Shown: piece by piece, positions 16,912 to 25,896 of the stretch | How the letters are laid out: each line of letters opens with the position of its first letter | Numbering within the stretch: the first letter of the stretch is position 1 | Source of the DNA: Rhizobium sp. C4 | GTDB taxonomy: Bacteria; Pseudomonadota; Alphaproteobacteria; Rhizobiales; Rhizobiaceae | DNA length: 64,000 bases | Assembly: GCF_021026315.1 (NCBI RefSeq) | Contig: NZ_JAJNCX010000009.1 | Location: forward strand, 1-64,000 | Direction: 5' to 3' | Translations under genes and position numbers: made by a program | Notes under the pieces: generated by a model | What the model saw: the letters and a program-made list of their open reading frames with translations, nothing else | Databases searched by the model: none | Told to the model about the DNA's origin: nothing

Positions 16912-18405
16912 ATGACTGCTTCACCCCCGAATGACCACCAGCCTTACCCGACCTACGAGAAACGCTGGACAGCCATGTTCATCATCCTGATGGCGAGCTT
17001 CATGAACCTGCTCGACGTCACCATCGTCAATGTCTCGTTGCCGACGCTGCAGCATGACATGGGCGCCAGCTCCTCCGACATCGAATGGGTCGTGGCCGGC
17101 TTCATCCTCACCTTCGCGCTCGGCCTTCTGCCCTTCGGGCGTTATGGCGACATCGTCGGCAAGAAGAAGATGTTCCTGATCGGCGTCGGGTGCTTCACGG
17201 CAGCCTCGATCATGTGCGGTCTTGCGCCGAACATCGAGTTCCTGGTGATCGCCCGCCTGCTGCAGGGCATGGGCGGCGCGGTGATGACGCCGCAGGTTCT
17301 CTCGATTGCGCAGACGATCTTCCCGCCGCATGAGCGCGCCACGGCGTTTTCGCTCTTCGGCCTGACGGCGGGCCTCGCCTCGGTCATCGGCCCGGTTCTG
17401 GGCGGCCTCATCATCGGCGCCGATCTCGGCGGCCTTGCCTGGCGTCCGATCTTCCTCATGAACGTGCCGATCGGGCTTCTCGCCCTGATCCTCGGCGCCA
17501 AGTTCATTCCGAAAATCCCCGGCAATCCGGGCATGAAGAACGACTTCGGCGGCATTCTCATCGTCTCCGCGGCGATGTTCCTGCTGGTCTTCCCGCTGAT
17601 CGAAGGCCGCAACTATCATTGGGCCACATGGTGCTTCGCCATGCTCGCCGCCGCCGCCGTGCTCTTCGTCGCCTTCGTCCTCTGGGAGCAACGCCAGAGC
17701 CGCACCGGCGCGCCGCAGCTTCTGCCCGTCGACCTGATGAAGAACCGAAACTTCATGATCGGCGCGTTCATGTCGCTCGTCTTCTTCTCGGCCATGCCGC
17801 CCTTCTTCCTGATCTTCGCGCTCTATCTGCAGTCGGGTTACGGCCTGTCGCCGCTCTGGTCGGGCATGACCACGCTGCCCTTCTCGGTCGGCGTTCTGGT
17901 CGCCTCCGCCATCTCCGGCCGCCTCGGCTTCCGCTGGCAGCGCCAGCGCATTGCCGGGGGCGTTGCACTGATGTTCGTCGGCATCTTCGCCCTGCGCATG
18001 CTGGTCGGTAGCCTTGGCGAGAGCCTGCATTATGGCGTCTTCGTCGCGCCGCTGCTGGCTGCCGGCATTGGTCTTGGGATCTCGATCTCCTCGCTCTTCC
18101 AGACCATTCTCGCTGGCGTGCCGGTCAAGGATGCGGGCTCTGGCTCCGGCGCGCTCCAGGCGATCCAGCAGGCAGGTGGTGCACTCGGCGTCGCCATCGT
18201 CAGCGAGATCTTCTTCCGCGCGCTGACGGCGCAGCTCGCTTCCGGCGCACAGCCGGTCGCAGCCTACAGCGCGTCGCTGATGACGGCCGTCATCTACAAC
18301 CTCGTCGCCTATGTCCTGGTGATCCTCGGCGTTCTCGTCCTGAAGAACCCGCCGCGCATCCAGCATCCGGGTGCTGCGCCTGCCGCACCGGTGATGGTGG
18401 ATTGA
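16912..18405 (+). CDS. DHA2-family MFS drug exporter (EmrB/QacA type)
   Basis: 497 residues with about 14 predicted membrane helices, the number expected for the DHA2 subgroup. TM1 has FMNLLDVTIVNVSLPTLQ, the motif typical of EmrB/QacA proteins; loop 2-3 has GRYGDIVGKKKMFL (motif A) and TM5 has GPVLGGLI (motif C), the antiporter signature. It should export hydrophobic compounds using the proton gradient. The ATG at 16912 follows AGGAAAG at good spacing. No EmrA-type membrane-fusion partner is adjacent. It is the second gene of the TetR operon. Confidence 0.9.
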   Translation: MTASPPNDHQPYPTYEKRWTAMFIILMASFMNLLDVTIVNVSLPTLQHDMGASSSDIEWVVAGFILTFALGLLPFGRYGDIVGKKKMFLIGVGCFTAASIMCGLAPNIEFLVIARLLQGMGGAVMTPQVLSIAQTIFPPHERATAFSLFGLTAGLASVIGPVLGGLIIGADLGGLAWRPIFLMNVPIGLLALILGAKFIPKIPGNPGMKNDFGGILIVSAAMFLLVFPLIEGRNYHWATWCFAMLAAAAVLFVAFVLWEQRQSRTGAPQLLPVDLMKNRNFMIGAFMSLVFFSAMPPFFLIFALYLQSGYGLSPLWSGMTTLPFSVGVLVASAISGRLGFRWQRQRIAGGVALMFVGIFALRMLVGSLGESLHYGVFVAPLLAAGIGLGISISSLFQTILAGVPVKDAGSGSGALQAIQQAGGALGVAIVSEIFFRALTAQLASGAQPVAAYSASLMTAVIYNLVAYVLVILGVLVLKNPPRIQHPGAAPAAPVMVD

Positions 18406-18545
18406 CCTAGGGTAGACCGCTCAAGCGCCCGGACCTGCAAACGGCCCGGGCGGCACTGCATAAAGGCAGGCCGCGGGCGGTGAAGAATCCGCTGGTGCTG
18501 AACCCGCTGCTCCTATAGAATTCAAAGCGTCAGGAGCCTGTCCGT

Positions 18546-18719
18546 ATGGTTGTATTGAAGACCAAAGATCAGCCGCAAAAGGCGTCTCGCGCAAGCGAGC
18601 GGCAGGAGTCGCATATCGAGCGACTGGAGCGGATCGTCGCGGAGGCCGAGGAGCAGGGTGGCAAGGATGTTTCGGGCATGACCCGTGAGGAATATCTCGC
18701 CCGTCTTCTTCGCGACTAG
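18546..18719 (+). CDS. Small 57-residue protein, possible antitoxin
   Basis: A short gene preceded by AGGAG eight bases before the ATG, with a possible TAGAAT -10 box upstream. The peptide opens MVVLKTKDQPQKASRASERQ, continues as a highly charged helix with HIERLERIVAEAEEQG and ends MTREEYLARLLRD. Its stop is five bases before the next gene. Size, charge and position fit a type II antitoxin, though no named DNA-binding fold is recognisable. A role as a small accessory protein is equally possible. Confidence 0.6.
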   Translation: MVVLKTKDQPQKASRASERQESHIERLERIVAEAEEQGGKDVSGMTREEYLARLLRD

Positions 18720-18724
18720 CCTAT

Positions 18725-19222
18725 ATGGCGCGACTTCTGAAGCTCTCGCGTATTGAGCGGAAGCCGAAGAAAGTACTTGAATCTCCACATTTCGACAGCC
18801 CCTCATATTTCAGGGGCAAGCCGCATCTGGCGGCGCATCTGGCCGATATCTATATCGCGATCTCGAAAGGAGAGCCGCTTCCGCCCTGGGCCTATCGCAG
18901 GGATATCGATACGACTGATGACGACCTTCTGGAGCGGCTGGGCGTCATGCATCTGCATCTCGGTTCGCAGAGTTCCGCCGAACTGCTGTTTCTTATGCAG
19001 TATGAGGAGCATGTGATATTTCTGGAAATCGCCTCACACCGTCATTTTGAAACCGATCCGCCCGGCACGCTGCTGCGGAGACTGCACGAGCGGAAGGTGG
19101 AGGAGATCAACGAGACGCTGCGTCTGGAACAAGAGGCTGCCGAAGCGGTGGCGCGACAGCGCAGCGAGACGCTTAAAAGCCATATCCGGAAAATACTGGC
19201 TCCGAAGGATCGGAGCCAGTAA
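18725..19222 (+). CDS. Uncharacterised protein, possible RelE/YafO-like toxin
   Basis: 165 residues. The core (about 25-120: a Tyr-Phe-containing segment, PPWAYRRDIDT, HLHLGSQSSAELLFLMQY, HVIFLEIASHRHFE) resembles YafO/RelE-superfamily toxins, in which a short beta-sheet with HxH and terminal His residues forms the RNase face. The C-terminal 45 residues are a charged coiled coil not expected in YafO itself. It forms a pair with the 57-aa gene just upstream. The toxin assignment is inference from layout and motif shape; no function was recognised with certainty. Confidence 0.5.
   Translation: MARLLKLSRIERKPKKVLESPHFDSPSYFRGKPHLAAHLADIYIAISKGEPLPPWAYRRDIDTTDDDLLERLGVMHLHLGSQSSAELLFLMQYEEHVIFLEIASHRHFETDPPGTLLRRLHERKVEEINETLRLEQEAAEAVARQRSETLKSHIRKILAPKDRSQ
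19196..19219 (+). terminator. Stem overlapping the end of the 165-aa gene
   Basis: CTGGCTCCG-AAGGAT-CGGAGCCAG is a perfect 9-bp stem over the last codons before the stop at 19222, with argB converging 15 bases on. It has no T tract, so it is either a weak terminator or a by-product of coding. Confidence 0.4.
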
Positions 19223-19236
19223 GCCGATCGCTTGGA

Positions 19237-20124
19237 TCAGGGCACGATCAGCGTGCCGGCGCCCTGTTCGCTGAAGAGTTCGAGAAGAACCGAGTGGCTG
19301 GTCTTGCCGTTGAGGATGACCACGCCCTGGACGCCCGCCTCGATCGCCTCGATGCAGGTCTCGACCTTCGGGATCATGCCGCCGGAAATCGTGCCGTCCT
19401 TGATGAGCGCACGGGCTTCGGGGACCGAGAGTTCCTTGATCAGCTGCTTGTCCTTGTCGAGAACGCCCGGAACATCGGTGAGGAAGAGCAGGCGCGAGGC
19501 GTTCAGCGCACCGGCAATCGCCCCGGCAAAGGTGTCGGCGTTGATATTGTAGGTGTGGCCGTCGCGGCCGGGAGCCACGGGGGCGATCACCGGGATCATT
19601 TCCGACTTGGCGAGCAGGTCGATCAGCGTGCGGTCGACTTCCACCACTTCGCCGACGAAGCCGAGATCGAGGACCTTCTCGATGTTCGAATCCGGGTCGA
19701 TCATGGTCTTCTTGGCCTTCTCGGCGAAGACCATGTTGCCGTCCTTGCCGCAAAGACCGATCGCCCATTCGCCCGTCTGGTTGATGAGCGCGACGATCTC
19801 CTTGTTGATCGAGCCCGCCAGAACCATCTCGACGATCTCGACCGTCCTCTGGTCGGTGACGCGAAGCCCGCCTTCGAAGCGGCTCTCGATGCCCATCTTG
19901 GTCAGCATCGCGCCGATCTGCGGGCCGCCGCCATGGACGACGATCGGGTTGACGCCCGACTGCTTGAGCAGCGCGATGTCCGCCGCGAAAGCCTTGCCGA
20001 GCTCGGCATTGCCCATGGCGTGACCGCCATATTTCACGACGATCGTCTTGTTCTCGTAGCGCTGCATGAAGGGCAGGGCCTGCGCCAGAAGCCTGGCTTG
20101 CATTTCGCTTTCTGTTTCGGACAT
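19237..20124 (-). CDS. argB: Acetylglutamate kinase
   Basis: ArgB phosphorylates N-acetyl-L-glutamate in arginine synthesis. The protein of about 295 aa has the amino-acid-kinase motifs [10 protein letters not shown] (about 27-36), [13 protein letters not shown] (about 61-73) and the ATP/substrate segment [16 protein letters not shown]. Arginine-sensitive enzymes have an N-terminal mobile helix, and the first 20 residues here ([20 protein letters not shown]) fit that. ATG at 20124; a TTG one codon earlier is less likely. In many Rhizobiales argB directly follows engB; here a sigma/anti-sigma/fasciclin cassette separates them. Confidence 0.96.
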   Translation of the reverse strand: MSETESEMQARLLAQALPFMQRYENKTIVVKYGGHAMGNAELGKAFAADIALLKQSGVNPIVVHGGGPQIGAMLTKMGIESRFEGGLRVTDQRTVEIVEMVLAGSINKEIVALINQTGEWAIGLCGKDGNMVFAEKAKKTMIDPDSNIEKVLDLGFVGEVVEVDRTLIDLLAKSEMIPVIAPVAPGRDGHTYNINADTFAGAIAGALNASRLLFLTDVPGVLDKDKQLIKELSVPEARALIKDGTISGGMIPKVETCIEAIEAGVQGVVILNGKTSHSVLLELFSEQGAGTLIVP

Positions 20125-20227
20125 CAAATGGCCTCTTGGGAATTGGTCGGCGATTGTTTAGTGTGTTTCGACAGCGATGTGAATAATCCCGCGCGGAATA
20201 TTCTCAGAGGATCGGGAAGAGGTATTC

Positions 20228-20785
20228 TTGGCGGCGAACGATGACAGGGATGAGGCAGAGGTCGCCCGGCTGATTGCCCGGGTGGCGCTGGCAGACCGAA
20301 AAGCGTTCGCGGCGCTCTATCAGCGCACGAGCCGGAAACTATTCGGGGTCTGCCTGCGTATGTTGCAGGACAGGGCAGATGCCGAAGAGGCGGTGCAGGA
20401 GATCTTTATCAAGGTCTGGAACAATGCCGGCGCCTATCGTGCCGACATGGGACGGCCGATGACATGGCTGTTCGCGATTGCGCGCAACCATGCGCTGGAT
20501 ATGCGCCGCCGCCGGCGGCAGGCATCTGTCGAACTGGATGAGGCCGGCGAAATCGCCGATCCGCAGGCCGGGCCTGAGGAGACGGCCGTGATGACCTCGG
20601 AAGGCCGCCGGATCGAGGATTGCATGCAACAACTCGAAAAGGACCGCGCCGACGCCGTCCGCAGCGCCTATGTCGAGGGATTGAGCTATCTGGAACTGGC
20701 CGGGCTGCACGGGGTTCCGCTGAACACGATGCGAACCTGGCTCAGGCGCAGCCTGATCAAACTGAGAGAGTGCATGGACCGATGA
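20228..20785 (+). CDS. ECF-type RNA polymerase sigma factor (SigK-like)
   Basis: 185 residues with sigma region 2 (FAALYQRTSRKLFGVCLRML, DAEEAVQEIFIKVWNNAGAY, MTWLFAIARNHALDMRRRRR) and region 4 (SYLELAGLHGVPLNTMRTWL). Only a TTG start fits the frame, preceded by GGGAAGAGG at 5 bases. The stop overlaps the start of an RskA-like anti-sigma gene (ATGA), so the two are produced together. By analogy with mycobacterial SigK it should be held inactive by the anti-sigma at the membrane and direct transcription of the downstream fasciclin gene. Confidence 0.92.
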   Translation: MAANDDRDEAEVARLIARVALADRKAFAALYQRTSRKLFGVCLRMLQDRADAEEAVQEIFIKVWNNAGAYRADMGRPMTWLFAIARNHALDMRRRRRQASVELDEAGEIADPQAGPEETAVMTSEGRRIEDCMQQLEKDRADAVRSAYVEGLSYLELAGLHGVPLNTMRTWLRRSLIKLRECMDR

Positions 20786-21495
20786 CGACGCCGGAAAACA
20801 AGAGGAGCGACCGCAGCCGCGACGAAGTGCTGGCCGGCGAATATGTCCTCGGCGTCCTGCCGCTACCCGACCGCCTGCGCGTCGAACACCGGCTGCGCAC
20901 CGACAAGGCCTTTCAGGAGATCGTCGCCCGCTGGCAGGAAAATCTGGCAAGCTTCAACGACGACTATGCCGCCGAAGCGCCGCCCTCCTGGCTCTACGCC
21001 TCGGTCGAAAAGAAGCTCTTCAACACGGCCGCAGCCGACCAGCCGAAGGGACTGATCTGGAGTTCGCTCGCCTTCTGGCGCGGGCTCACGCTGGTCACGA
21101 TGTCGGCCGCCATCTTCTTTGCCGCAAGTGCTGGCGGTCTGTTCCACAAGCCTGCCGCCACCGCGCCCTTGGTGGCAACCATGGGCTCGGCAAACTCGTC
21201 GATCAGCCTCGTGACCCTCTTCGACCGCCAGACCGGCCGCCTCAAGGTGACGCCGGTGGCTGCAGGGGCGGAAAAGTCGAAGTCGCTCGAACTCTGGCTG
21301 ATCGAGGGCGACAGCGCCCCCGTGCCGCTCGGCGTCTTCCCTGACGCCGGCGATGGCTCCATTGTCATTCCGCCCGACATGCGCAACCGTCTGAAGGATG
21401 GCGTGACGCTTGCCGTCTCGCTGGAGCCCTTCGGCGGGTCCCCGACCGGCAAGCCGACCGGTCCGGTCGTCGCGAGCGGCAAGATCGGCGCGTGA
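20782..21495 (+). CDS. RskA-family anti-sigma factor (anti-sigma-K)
   Basis: 237 residues. The N-terminal cytoplasmic part (LAGEYVLGVLPLPDRLRVEH) is the characteristic RskA sigma-binding region. A single membrane helix (about 93-115) separates it from a periplasmic RskA domain (KSKSLELWLIEGDSAPVPLG, IVIPPDMRNRLKDGVTLAVSLEP). Activation would involve regulated intramembrane proteolysis, as known for RskA. The start overlaps the sigma factor stop by four bases. No zinc-binding HxxxCxxC motif is present, consistent with RskA and not with ZAS anti-sigmas. Confidence 0.9.
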   Translation: MTTPENKRSDRSRDEVLAGEYVLGVLPLPDRLRVEHRLRTDKAFQEIVARWQENLASFNDDYAAEAPPSWLYASVEKKLFNTAAADQPKGLIWSSLAFWRGLTLVTMSAAIFFAASAGGLFHKPAATAPLVATMGSANSSISLVTLFDRQTGRLKVTPVAAGAEKSKSLELWLIEGDSAPVPLGVFPDAGDGSIVIPPDMRNRLKDGVTLAVSLEPFGGSPTGKPTGPVVASGKIGA

Positions 21496-21807
21496 GGGTC
21501 TTTCCGCGCGGCGGGAAGACCTGAAAAGATTTGGGCGCGTGACTACGATGACGCGTTCCAGTGGATCATTTTCATTAAAAAAATATATTCCGAATATTTT
21601 TGAAACTTGTCGCGCGGTCGCTGCGTAGATGTTTCCGTAACCCCAGTGCAGAGAGCGCTCAAGTTAGAAGACCTGAGCGAGTTGGATCTGTATTACTAGG
21701 AAGTACTGCTGCTGATTTCGATCAATATGGCGAAATTGTGAATTTGCGGTGGGGGAGGAAGCAAAATGAGGCGCAGGACTTTGCGTCCCGTCAAACAGGA
21801 GTCGACA
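21496..21807. other. 312-base intergenic leader of the fasciclin gene
   Basis: This gap after the anti-sigma stop starts with a short imperfect stem (GGGTCTTTCC...GGGAAGACC), then an AT-rich tract (AAAAAAATATATTCCGAATATTTTTG) followed by an ECF-like promoter at 21602-21629. That leaves about 170 bases of untranslated leader before the fasciclin ATG. No convincing small gene was found. Confidence 0.5.
21602..21629 (+). promoter_or_regulatory. Candidate ECF-sigma promoter for the fasciclin gene
   Basis: GAAACTT (21602-21608) and CGTAGA (21624-21629) are separated by 15 bases, resembling the GAAC/CGT boxes of ECF promoters. It sits just after an AT-rich UP-like tract. The same pair was not found upstream of the sigma gene, which weakens the case. 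Confidence 0.35.
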
Positions 21808-22359
21808 ATGTTGCAGAAACTGATCCGCATTCTCACCGTGACCAGCATCGCCGCCGTTCCGGCCATCGCACTTGCCGCCAATCCGATGGTCGGCGGAGCC
21901 GCGATGTATCCCGAAAAGAACATCGTCGAGAACGCCGTCAACTCGAAGGATCACACCACGCTCGTCGCCGCCGTCAAGGCTGCCGGCCTGGTCGAGACGC
22001 TGCAGGGCAAGGGCCCCTTCACCGTCTTCGCGCCGACCAACGAAGCGTTCGAAAAGCTGCCCAAGGGCACGGTCGAAACGCTGCTGAAGCCGGAAAACAA
22101 GGAAAAGCTCGCCAAGATCCTCACCTGCCACGTGGTCGCAGCTGACGCGATGTCCTCGGCCATCGACAAGATGATCAAGGATGACGGCGGCACCCATGAC
22201 GTCAAGACCGTCGGCGGCTGCATCCTGAAGGCCAAGGAAAAGGGCGGCAAGATCACGCTGACCGACGAGACGGGCGGTGTCGCCAATGTCACGATCGCCG
22301 ACGTCAAGCAGTCGAACGGCGTGATCCACGTCATCGACCACGTCCTGCTGCCGAAGTAA
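21808..22359 (+). CDS. Secreted fasciclin (FAS1) domain protein
   Basis: 183 residues with a signal peptide (about 1-25, LIRILTVTSIAAVPAIALA) and one FAS1 domain (about 42-183). FAS1 boxes are evident: NIVENAVNSKDHTTLVAAVK, GPFTVFAPTNEAFEKLP (H1) and GVIHVIDHVLLP (H2). The ATG at 21808 follows AGGAG. FAS1 proteins act in adhesion, symbiosis or envelope stress. Its position after sigma/anti-sigma genes matches the mycobacterial SigK-RskA-MPT70/MPT83 arrangement, where FAS1 proteins are the main sigma targets. Confidence 0.92.
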   Translation: MLQKLIRILTVTSIAAVPAIALAANPMVGGAAMYPEKNIVENAVNSKDHTTLVAAVKAAGLVETLQGKGPFTVFAPTNEAFEKLPKGTVETLLKPENKEKLAKILTCHVVAADAMSSAIDKMIKDDGGTHDVKTVGGCILKAKEKGGKITLTDETGGVANVTIADVKQSNGVIHVIDHVLLPK

Positions 22360-22388
22360 GCCGCACCCGGGTGATGTCTCCGAAATGA

Positions 22389-22421
22389 ATGAGCCCGCCG
22401 CAATCCCTGCGGCGGGCTCAT
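22389..22421. terminator. Bidirectional terminator stem
   Basis: A perfect 14-bp stem (ATGAGCCCGCCGCA / TGCGGCGGGCTCAT) with a 5-base loop lies between the converging fasciclin and engB genes. It is very stable; there is no strong T tract. Confidence 0.65.
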
Positions 22422-22455
22422 CCGTGTCTGGCGTATTCCGGATGGACCGGTCGGA

Positions 22456-23109
22456 TCAGGTGCGCAGCGCCGTTTCGATGGCGGCGCGCAATTCCTGCAT
22501 CCCGTCGCCCTTTTCCGAAGAGGTCGACAGCACGACCGGATAGGCGGCCGCGCGCTTGCGGATCTTTTCGGCGGTTTCGGCAAGCAGTTTCGTCACCGCC
22601 GGCGGCTTGATCTTGTCGGATTTGGTCAGCACGACCTGATAGGAGACGGCCGCCTTGTCGAGCAGGTCGAGAACCTCGTCGTCATTCTTCTTGATGCCGT
22701 GGCGGCTGTCGATCAGCACATAAACGCGCTTCAGCGTGGCGCGGCCGCGCAGATAGTCGAAAACCAGCTTCGTCCAGTTGTCGACCGTCTCCTTCGGCGC
22801 CTGCGCATAGCCGTAGCCGGGCATGTCGACCATCGCGGCCGGCGGCAGGTCGCCGTCCTGACCGGAATAGCCTTCGGGCACGAAATAGTTGAGTTCCTGC
22901 GTGCGGCCTGGCGTGTTCGACGTACGCGCCAGACCCTTGACGCCGGTCAGCGCGTTGATGAGCGACGACTTGCCGACATTCGAGCGACCCGCAAAGGCGA
23001 TTTCCGCCGGACCTTCGGGCGGCAGGAATTGCAGCGACGGCACGCCGCGGATGAAAACCCAGGGCTTGCCGAAGAGAACGGCATCTCCAGCATTGGCTTG
23101 CGCTTCCAT
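22456..23109 (-). CDS. engB: Ribosome-biogenesis GTPase EngB (YihA/YsxC)
   Basis: 217 residues, essential GTPase needed for 50S assembly. G1 is [12 protein letters not shown] (about 40-51), G3 is [10 protein letters not shown] (about 102-111) and G4 is TKSD, with the family-specific [18 protein letters not shown] switch region. I chose the ATG at 23109 because GGAGAAG stands 3-9 bases before it; an ATG 8 codons upstream lacks this. Part of the ancestral yidC-engB-argB run, here split on both sides by inserted genes. Confidence 0.95.
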   Translation of the reverse strand: MEAQANAGDAVLFGKPWVFIRGVPSLQFLPPEGPAEIAFAGRSNVGKSSLINALTGVKGLARTSNTPGRTQELNYFVPEGYSGQDGDLPPAAMVDMPGYGYAQAPKETVDNWTKLVFDYLRGRATLKRVYVLIDSRHGIKKNDDEVLDLLDKAAVSYQVVLTKSDKIKPPAVTKLLAETAEKIRKRAAAYPVVLSTSSEKGDGMQELRAAIETALRT

Positions 23110-23309
23110 GTTCTTCTCCAGCGGCAATGGCATGTCACGCCGGAATTGATGTTTTGACCGACAATGTCAAGCAAAACCGATCCTGTGGGCATCTGCATCG
23201 TCGAAGTTGCAATGCCGGCTTCCTCAATCGTACGCTACGGTGAAGCGAGAGTTTAGGAATTGCTAAATATTTGCGTGAATAATAGCGCCACGTGATTTGA
23301 GGGGTATTC

Positions 23310-25805
23310 ATGGACACCGTATCGCGGCTTACGGAGGCTGCGCGATATCTGGACGGCATGATTTTCGTGCTTCGAAGGGAGTGCGAGGATGGCTATGTCC
23401 TTGAGGAGGCCCATGGTGCGATCGGCCCGCTGACCTTTGACGATCCGGTCTCCCTTCAGGCGACGTACGAGGCGGCCATCGCCTCCATGCCCGCTCAGAG
23501 ACGGCTCGTGTTTATGAGCAAGTTGCGCGACATCTTCGAGTGCCGCGGCCCGGTCAACGAGTTCCTCGAAATGGTTCTGGGTGACGTCGTTCTCAATATC
23601 GAGATGCGGGGCGAGGTGGCGGAAGGCGCTGCCGGTCTCTATCTGGCGGGCTTTGTCCGCGACTGCGCGGAAGCCGAACGCCTTGGCGCCCAGCGCAAGG
23701 CCGAGGCGGTGCTGAGCGCCACCGTGCGCCTGTTCCCGGACATGGTCTGGCTCAAGGACGAGGAAGGCCGCTATGTCCTGTGCAACGAGATGTTCGATCG
23801 CTTCAACAGCGTTCCGAGCGCTGAGCTGATCGGCAAGACCGCGCGGGAAACCGAGCAGGGCCGCACGGATTCGGTTCACGACAGGACCGACATGCTGGCG
23901 CTTGGCTCCAGCGAGATCGTCACGTTCGAAACGAACGTCACCGGCAGGGACGGCTCGCCACGCTCCTTCGATGTACGCAAGCTGGCGCTCAGGGATGACG
24001 AGGGCAACCCGATTGCCATCCTCGGCACGGCGCGGGAAACGACGGAATGGCGCCGCCTCGTCAACGAGCTGCGGCAGGGCGAGCTGGCCTACAGATCGCT
24101 TGCCGACAATATTCCGGACCGGCTGATCCGTTTCGGCCCCGGCGGTCAGTATCTCCACACCAACCGCTCGATGCGGGAGTTTTTCGAGACGATCGAATTC
24201 TTCACCCCCGAGCAGATCGGCGACAGGGACCCGCGCACTGTCCGCAATGGCGTGGCCTCGCTGGAAATCCAGGGTGCGGTGACCGAGGTGTTCGCGAAGG
24301 CAAAGGCGGTCACCCGCGAAGTGGCTCTCGATGGTCGTGAAGGGCAGCCGCTGGTGCACGAGATCCGGTTCTTTCCCGAATTCGGCCCTGACGGTGCCGT
24401 CGACAGCGTTCTTGCCATCGGCCGCGACGTCACGGAACGCAAGGAGATGGAAAAGCGGCTCGCTCGCAGCGAGGCTGAACTCCATGCCCTGGCCTTCCGC
24501 GACAGCCTGACCGGGCTGCACAATCGCCGCGCGTTCCAGGACCTTCTGCAGCAGGTCCTTGAGGCTGCGAAAAAGTCGAAACTGCAATGCGCGCTGCTGC
24601 TGCTCGACATCGACAGGTTCAAATTAGTAAACGACACGCTCGGCCACGCCGTCGGCGACGAGCTGATCATCCAGTTCGCGCTGCGACTCGTCGGCGCGGT
24701 CGGGGATGAGGGCTATGTCTGCAGACTTGGCGGCGACGAATTCGCGATCATCATGCCGGTCCTCGCCGATCAGTCAGAGGCGGATGATCTCGCCCGGCGC
24801 GTTCACAATGTCCTCAACACGCCCGTCAGCGTGAGTGTCGACAGCATCTCCATCACCACCAGCATCGGCATCGCCTTCGGCCTTGGCGACACGTCGGACC
24901 AGAACGAGCTCTTCCGCTTTGCCGACATGGCGCTCTATGCGGCCAAGTCCGGCGGGCGGGCCCGCACGACGATCTACAACAGCAGCATGGCTGCCCAGGC
25001 GGAACGCCGCTTCGAGCTGGAAGTGCAGATCGGCGAAGGCCTGCGCAACGACGAGTTCCATGCCCATTTCCAGGCGAAGGTCGATCTGGAAACCGGCGCC
25101 ATCAACGGCGTCGAAGCGCTCTGCCGCTGGCTCCGCCCGGGCGGCCTCTTCATATCGCCCTTTGAATTCATCCCCATGGCGGAAGAGACCGGCCAGATCA
25201 TCGAGATCGGGCGGCGCGTGCTTCTCGAAGCCTGCCGCTTTGCGGTGAGGGTCAATGCGGGCCGCAGCCAGCCCATTCCCGTTTCGGTCAACGTCTCGCC
25301 GCGGCAGTTGCTGTTCGGCGGCTTCATCGGCGCACTTGGTACCTGCCTTGAGGAAACCGGCTGCGACAGCCGCTGGCTTGAACTTGAAATCACCGAAAGC
25401 CTGCTGCTTGGCGATGACAGCACGATCAGCGAGACGCTGGACGCCATCGTCGGCCTCGGCGTGTCGCTGACGATCGACGACTTCGGCACCGGCTTTTCGT
25501 CGCTGAGCTATCTCGCCCGCTTCCCGATCACCACGCTGAAGATCGACAGGACCTTCGTCCACGATCTGGAAACCAACGACAAGAACGCCGTGCTCTGCCG
25601 CGCCATCATCTCCATGGCGCAGGGTCTCGGGCTGAAGACGGTGGCGGAAGGCATCGAGACCGCGGAAATCGCCGCGCGCCTCCGGAGGCTCGGCTGCCAG
25701 ACGGGGCAGGGCTATCTCTGGAGCCGCCCGCAGCCGGCCGAAACGATGCTGGCTGTCATCCGCAGCCAGCATGCGCAACACGAGCCTGCGGCGATAGCCG
25801 GATAG
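23310..25805 (+). CDS. PAS-PAS-GGDEF-EAL cyclic-di-GMP turnover protein
   Basis: 831 residues with no membrane segment. An uncharacterised N-terminal region (about 1-125) is followed by two PAS-like modules (about 135-250 and 255-380), a GGDEF domain (about 390-545, with FRDSLTGLHNRRAFQ and an intact RLGGDEFAI active site about 473-481) and an EAL domain (about 560-815). EAL residues are intact: GVEALCRW, ELEITESLL, TIDDFGTGFSSL and KTVAEGIET. Both synthesis and hydrolysis of c-di-GMP are therefore possible, with the PAS pair as the sensory input. It is monocistronic and placed between engB and the transaldolase gene. Confidence 0.94.
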   Translation: MDTVSRLTEAARYLDGMIFVLRRECEDGYVLEEAHGAIGPLTFDDPVSLQATYEAAIASMPAQRRLVFMSKLRDIFECRGPVNEFLEMVLGDVVLNIEMRGEVAEGAAGLYLAGFVRDCAEAERLGAQRKAEAVLSATVRLFPDMVWLKDEEGRYVLCNEMFDRFNSVPSAELIGKTARETEQGRTDSVHDRTDMLALGSSEIVTFETNVTGRDGSPRSFDVRKLALRDDEGNPIAILGTARETTEWRRLVNELRQGELAYRSLADNIPDRLIRFGPGGQYLHTNRSMREFFETIEFFTPEQIGDRDPRTVRNGVASLEIQGAVTEVFAKAKAVTREVALDGREGQPLVHEIRFFPEFGPDGAVDSVLAIGRDVTERKEMEKRLARSEAELHALAFRDSLTGLHNRRAFQDLLQQVLEAAKKSKLQCALLLLDIDRFKLVNDTLGHAVGDELIIQFALRLVGAVGDEGYVCRLGGDEFAIIMPVLADQSEADDLARRVHNVLNTPVSVSVDSISITTSIGIAFGLGDTSDQNELFRFADMALYAAKSGGRARTTIYNSSMAAQAERRFELEVQIGEGLRNDEFHAHFQAKVDLETGAINGVEALCRWLRPGGLFISPFEFIPMAEETGQIIEIGRRVLLEACRFAVRVNAGRSQPIPVSVNVSPRQLLFGGFIGALGTCLEETGCDSRWLELEITESLLLGDDSTISETLDAIVGLGVSLTIDDFGTGFSSLSYLARFPITTLKIDRTFVHDLETNDKNAVLCRAIISMAQGLGLKTVAEGIETAEIAARLRRLGCQTGQGYLWSRPQPAETMLAVIRSQHAQHEPAAIAG

Positions 25806-25822
25806 TCAGCTCCAAAAGGAAA

Positions 25823-25842
25823 GGGCCACCCGAAGGCGGCCC
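25823..25842. terminator. Stem-loop between converging genes
   Basis: GGGCC and GGCCC bracket ACCCGAAGGC between the GGDEF-EAL gene and the transaldolase gene, with AGTTTC following. It is a short stem, plausible as a terminator in either direction. Confidence 0.35.
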
Positions 25843-25896
25843 AGTTTCACAAATTGCAGGATGGCCGGGCCATCGGCGCCGGCGACCGGGTGCCGA

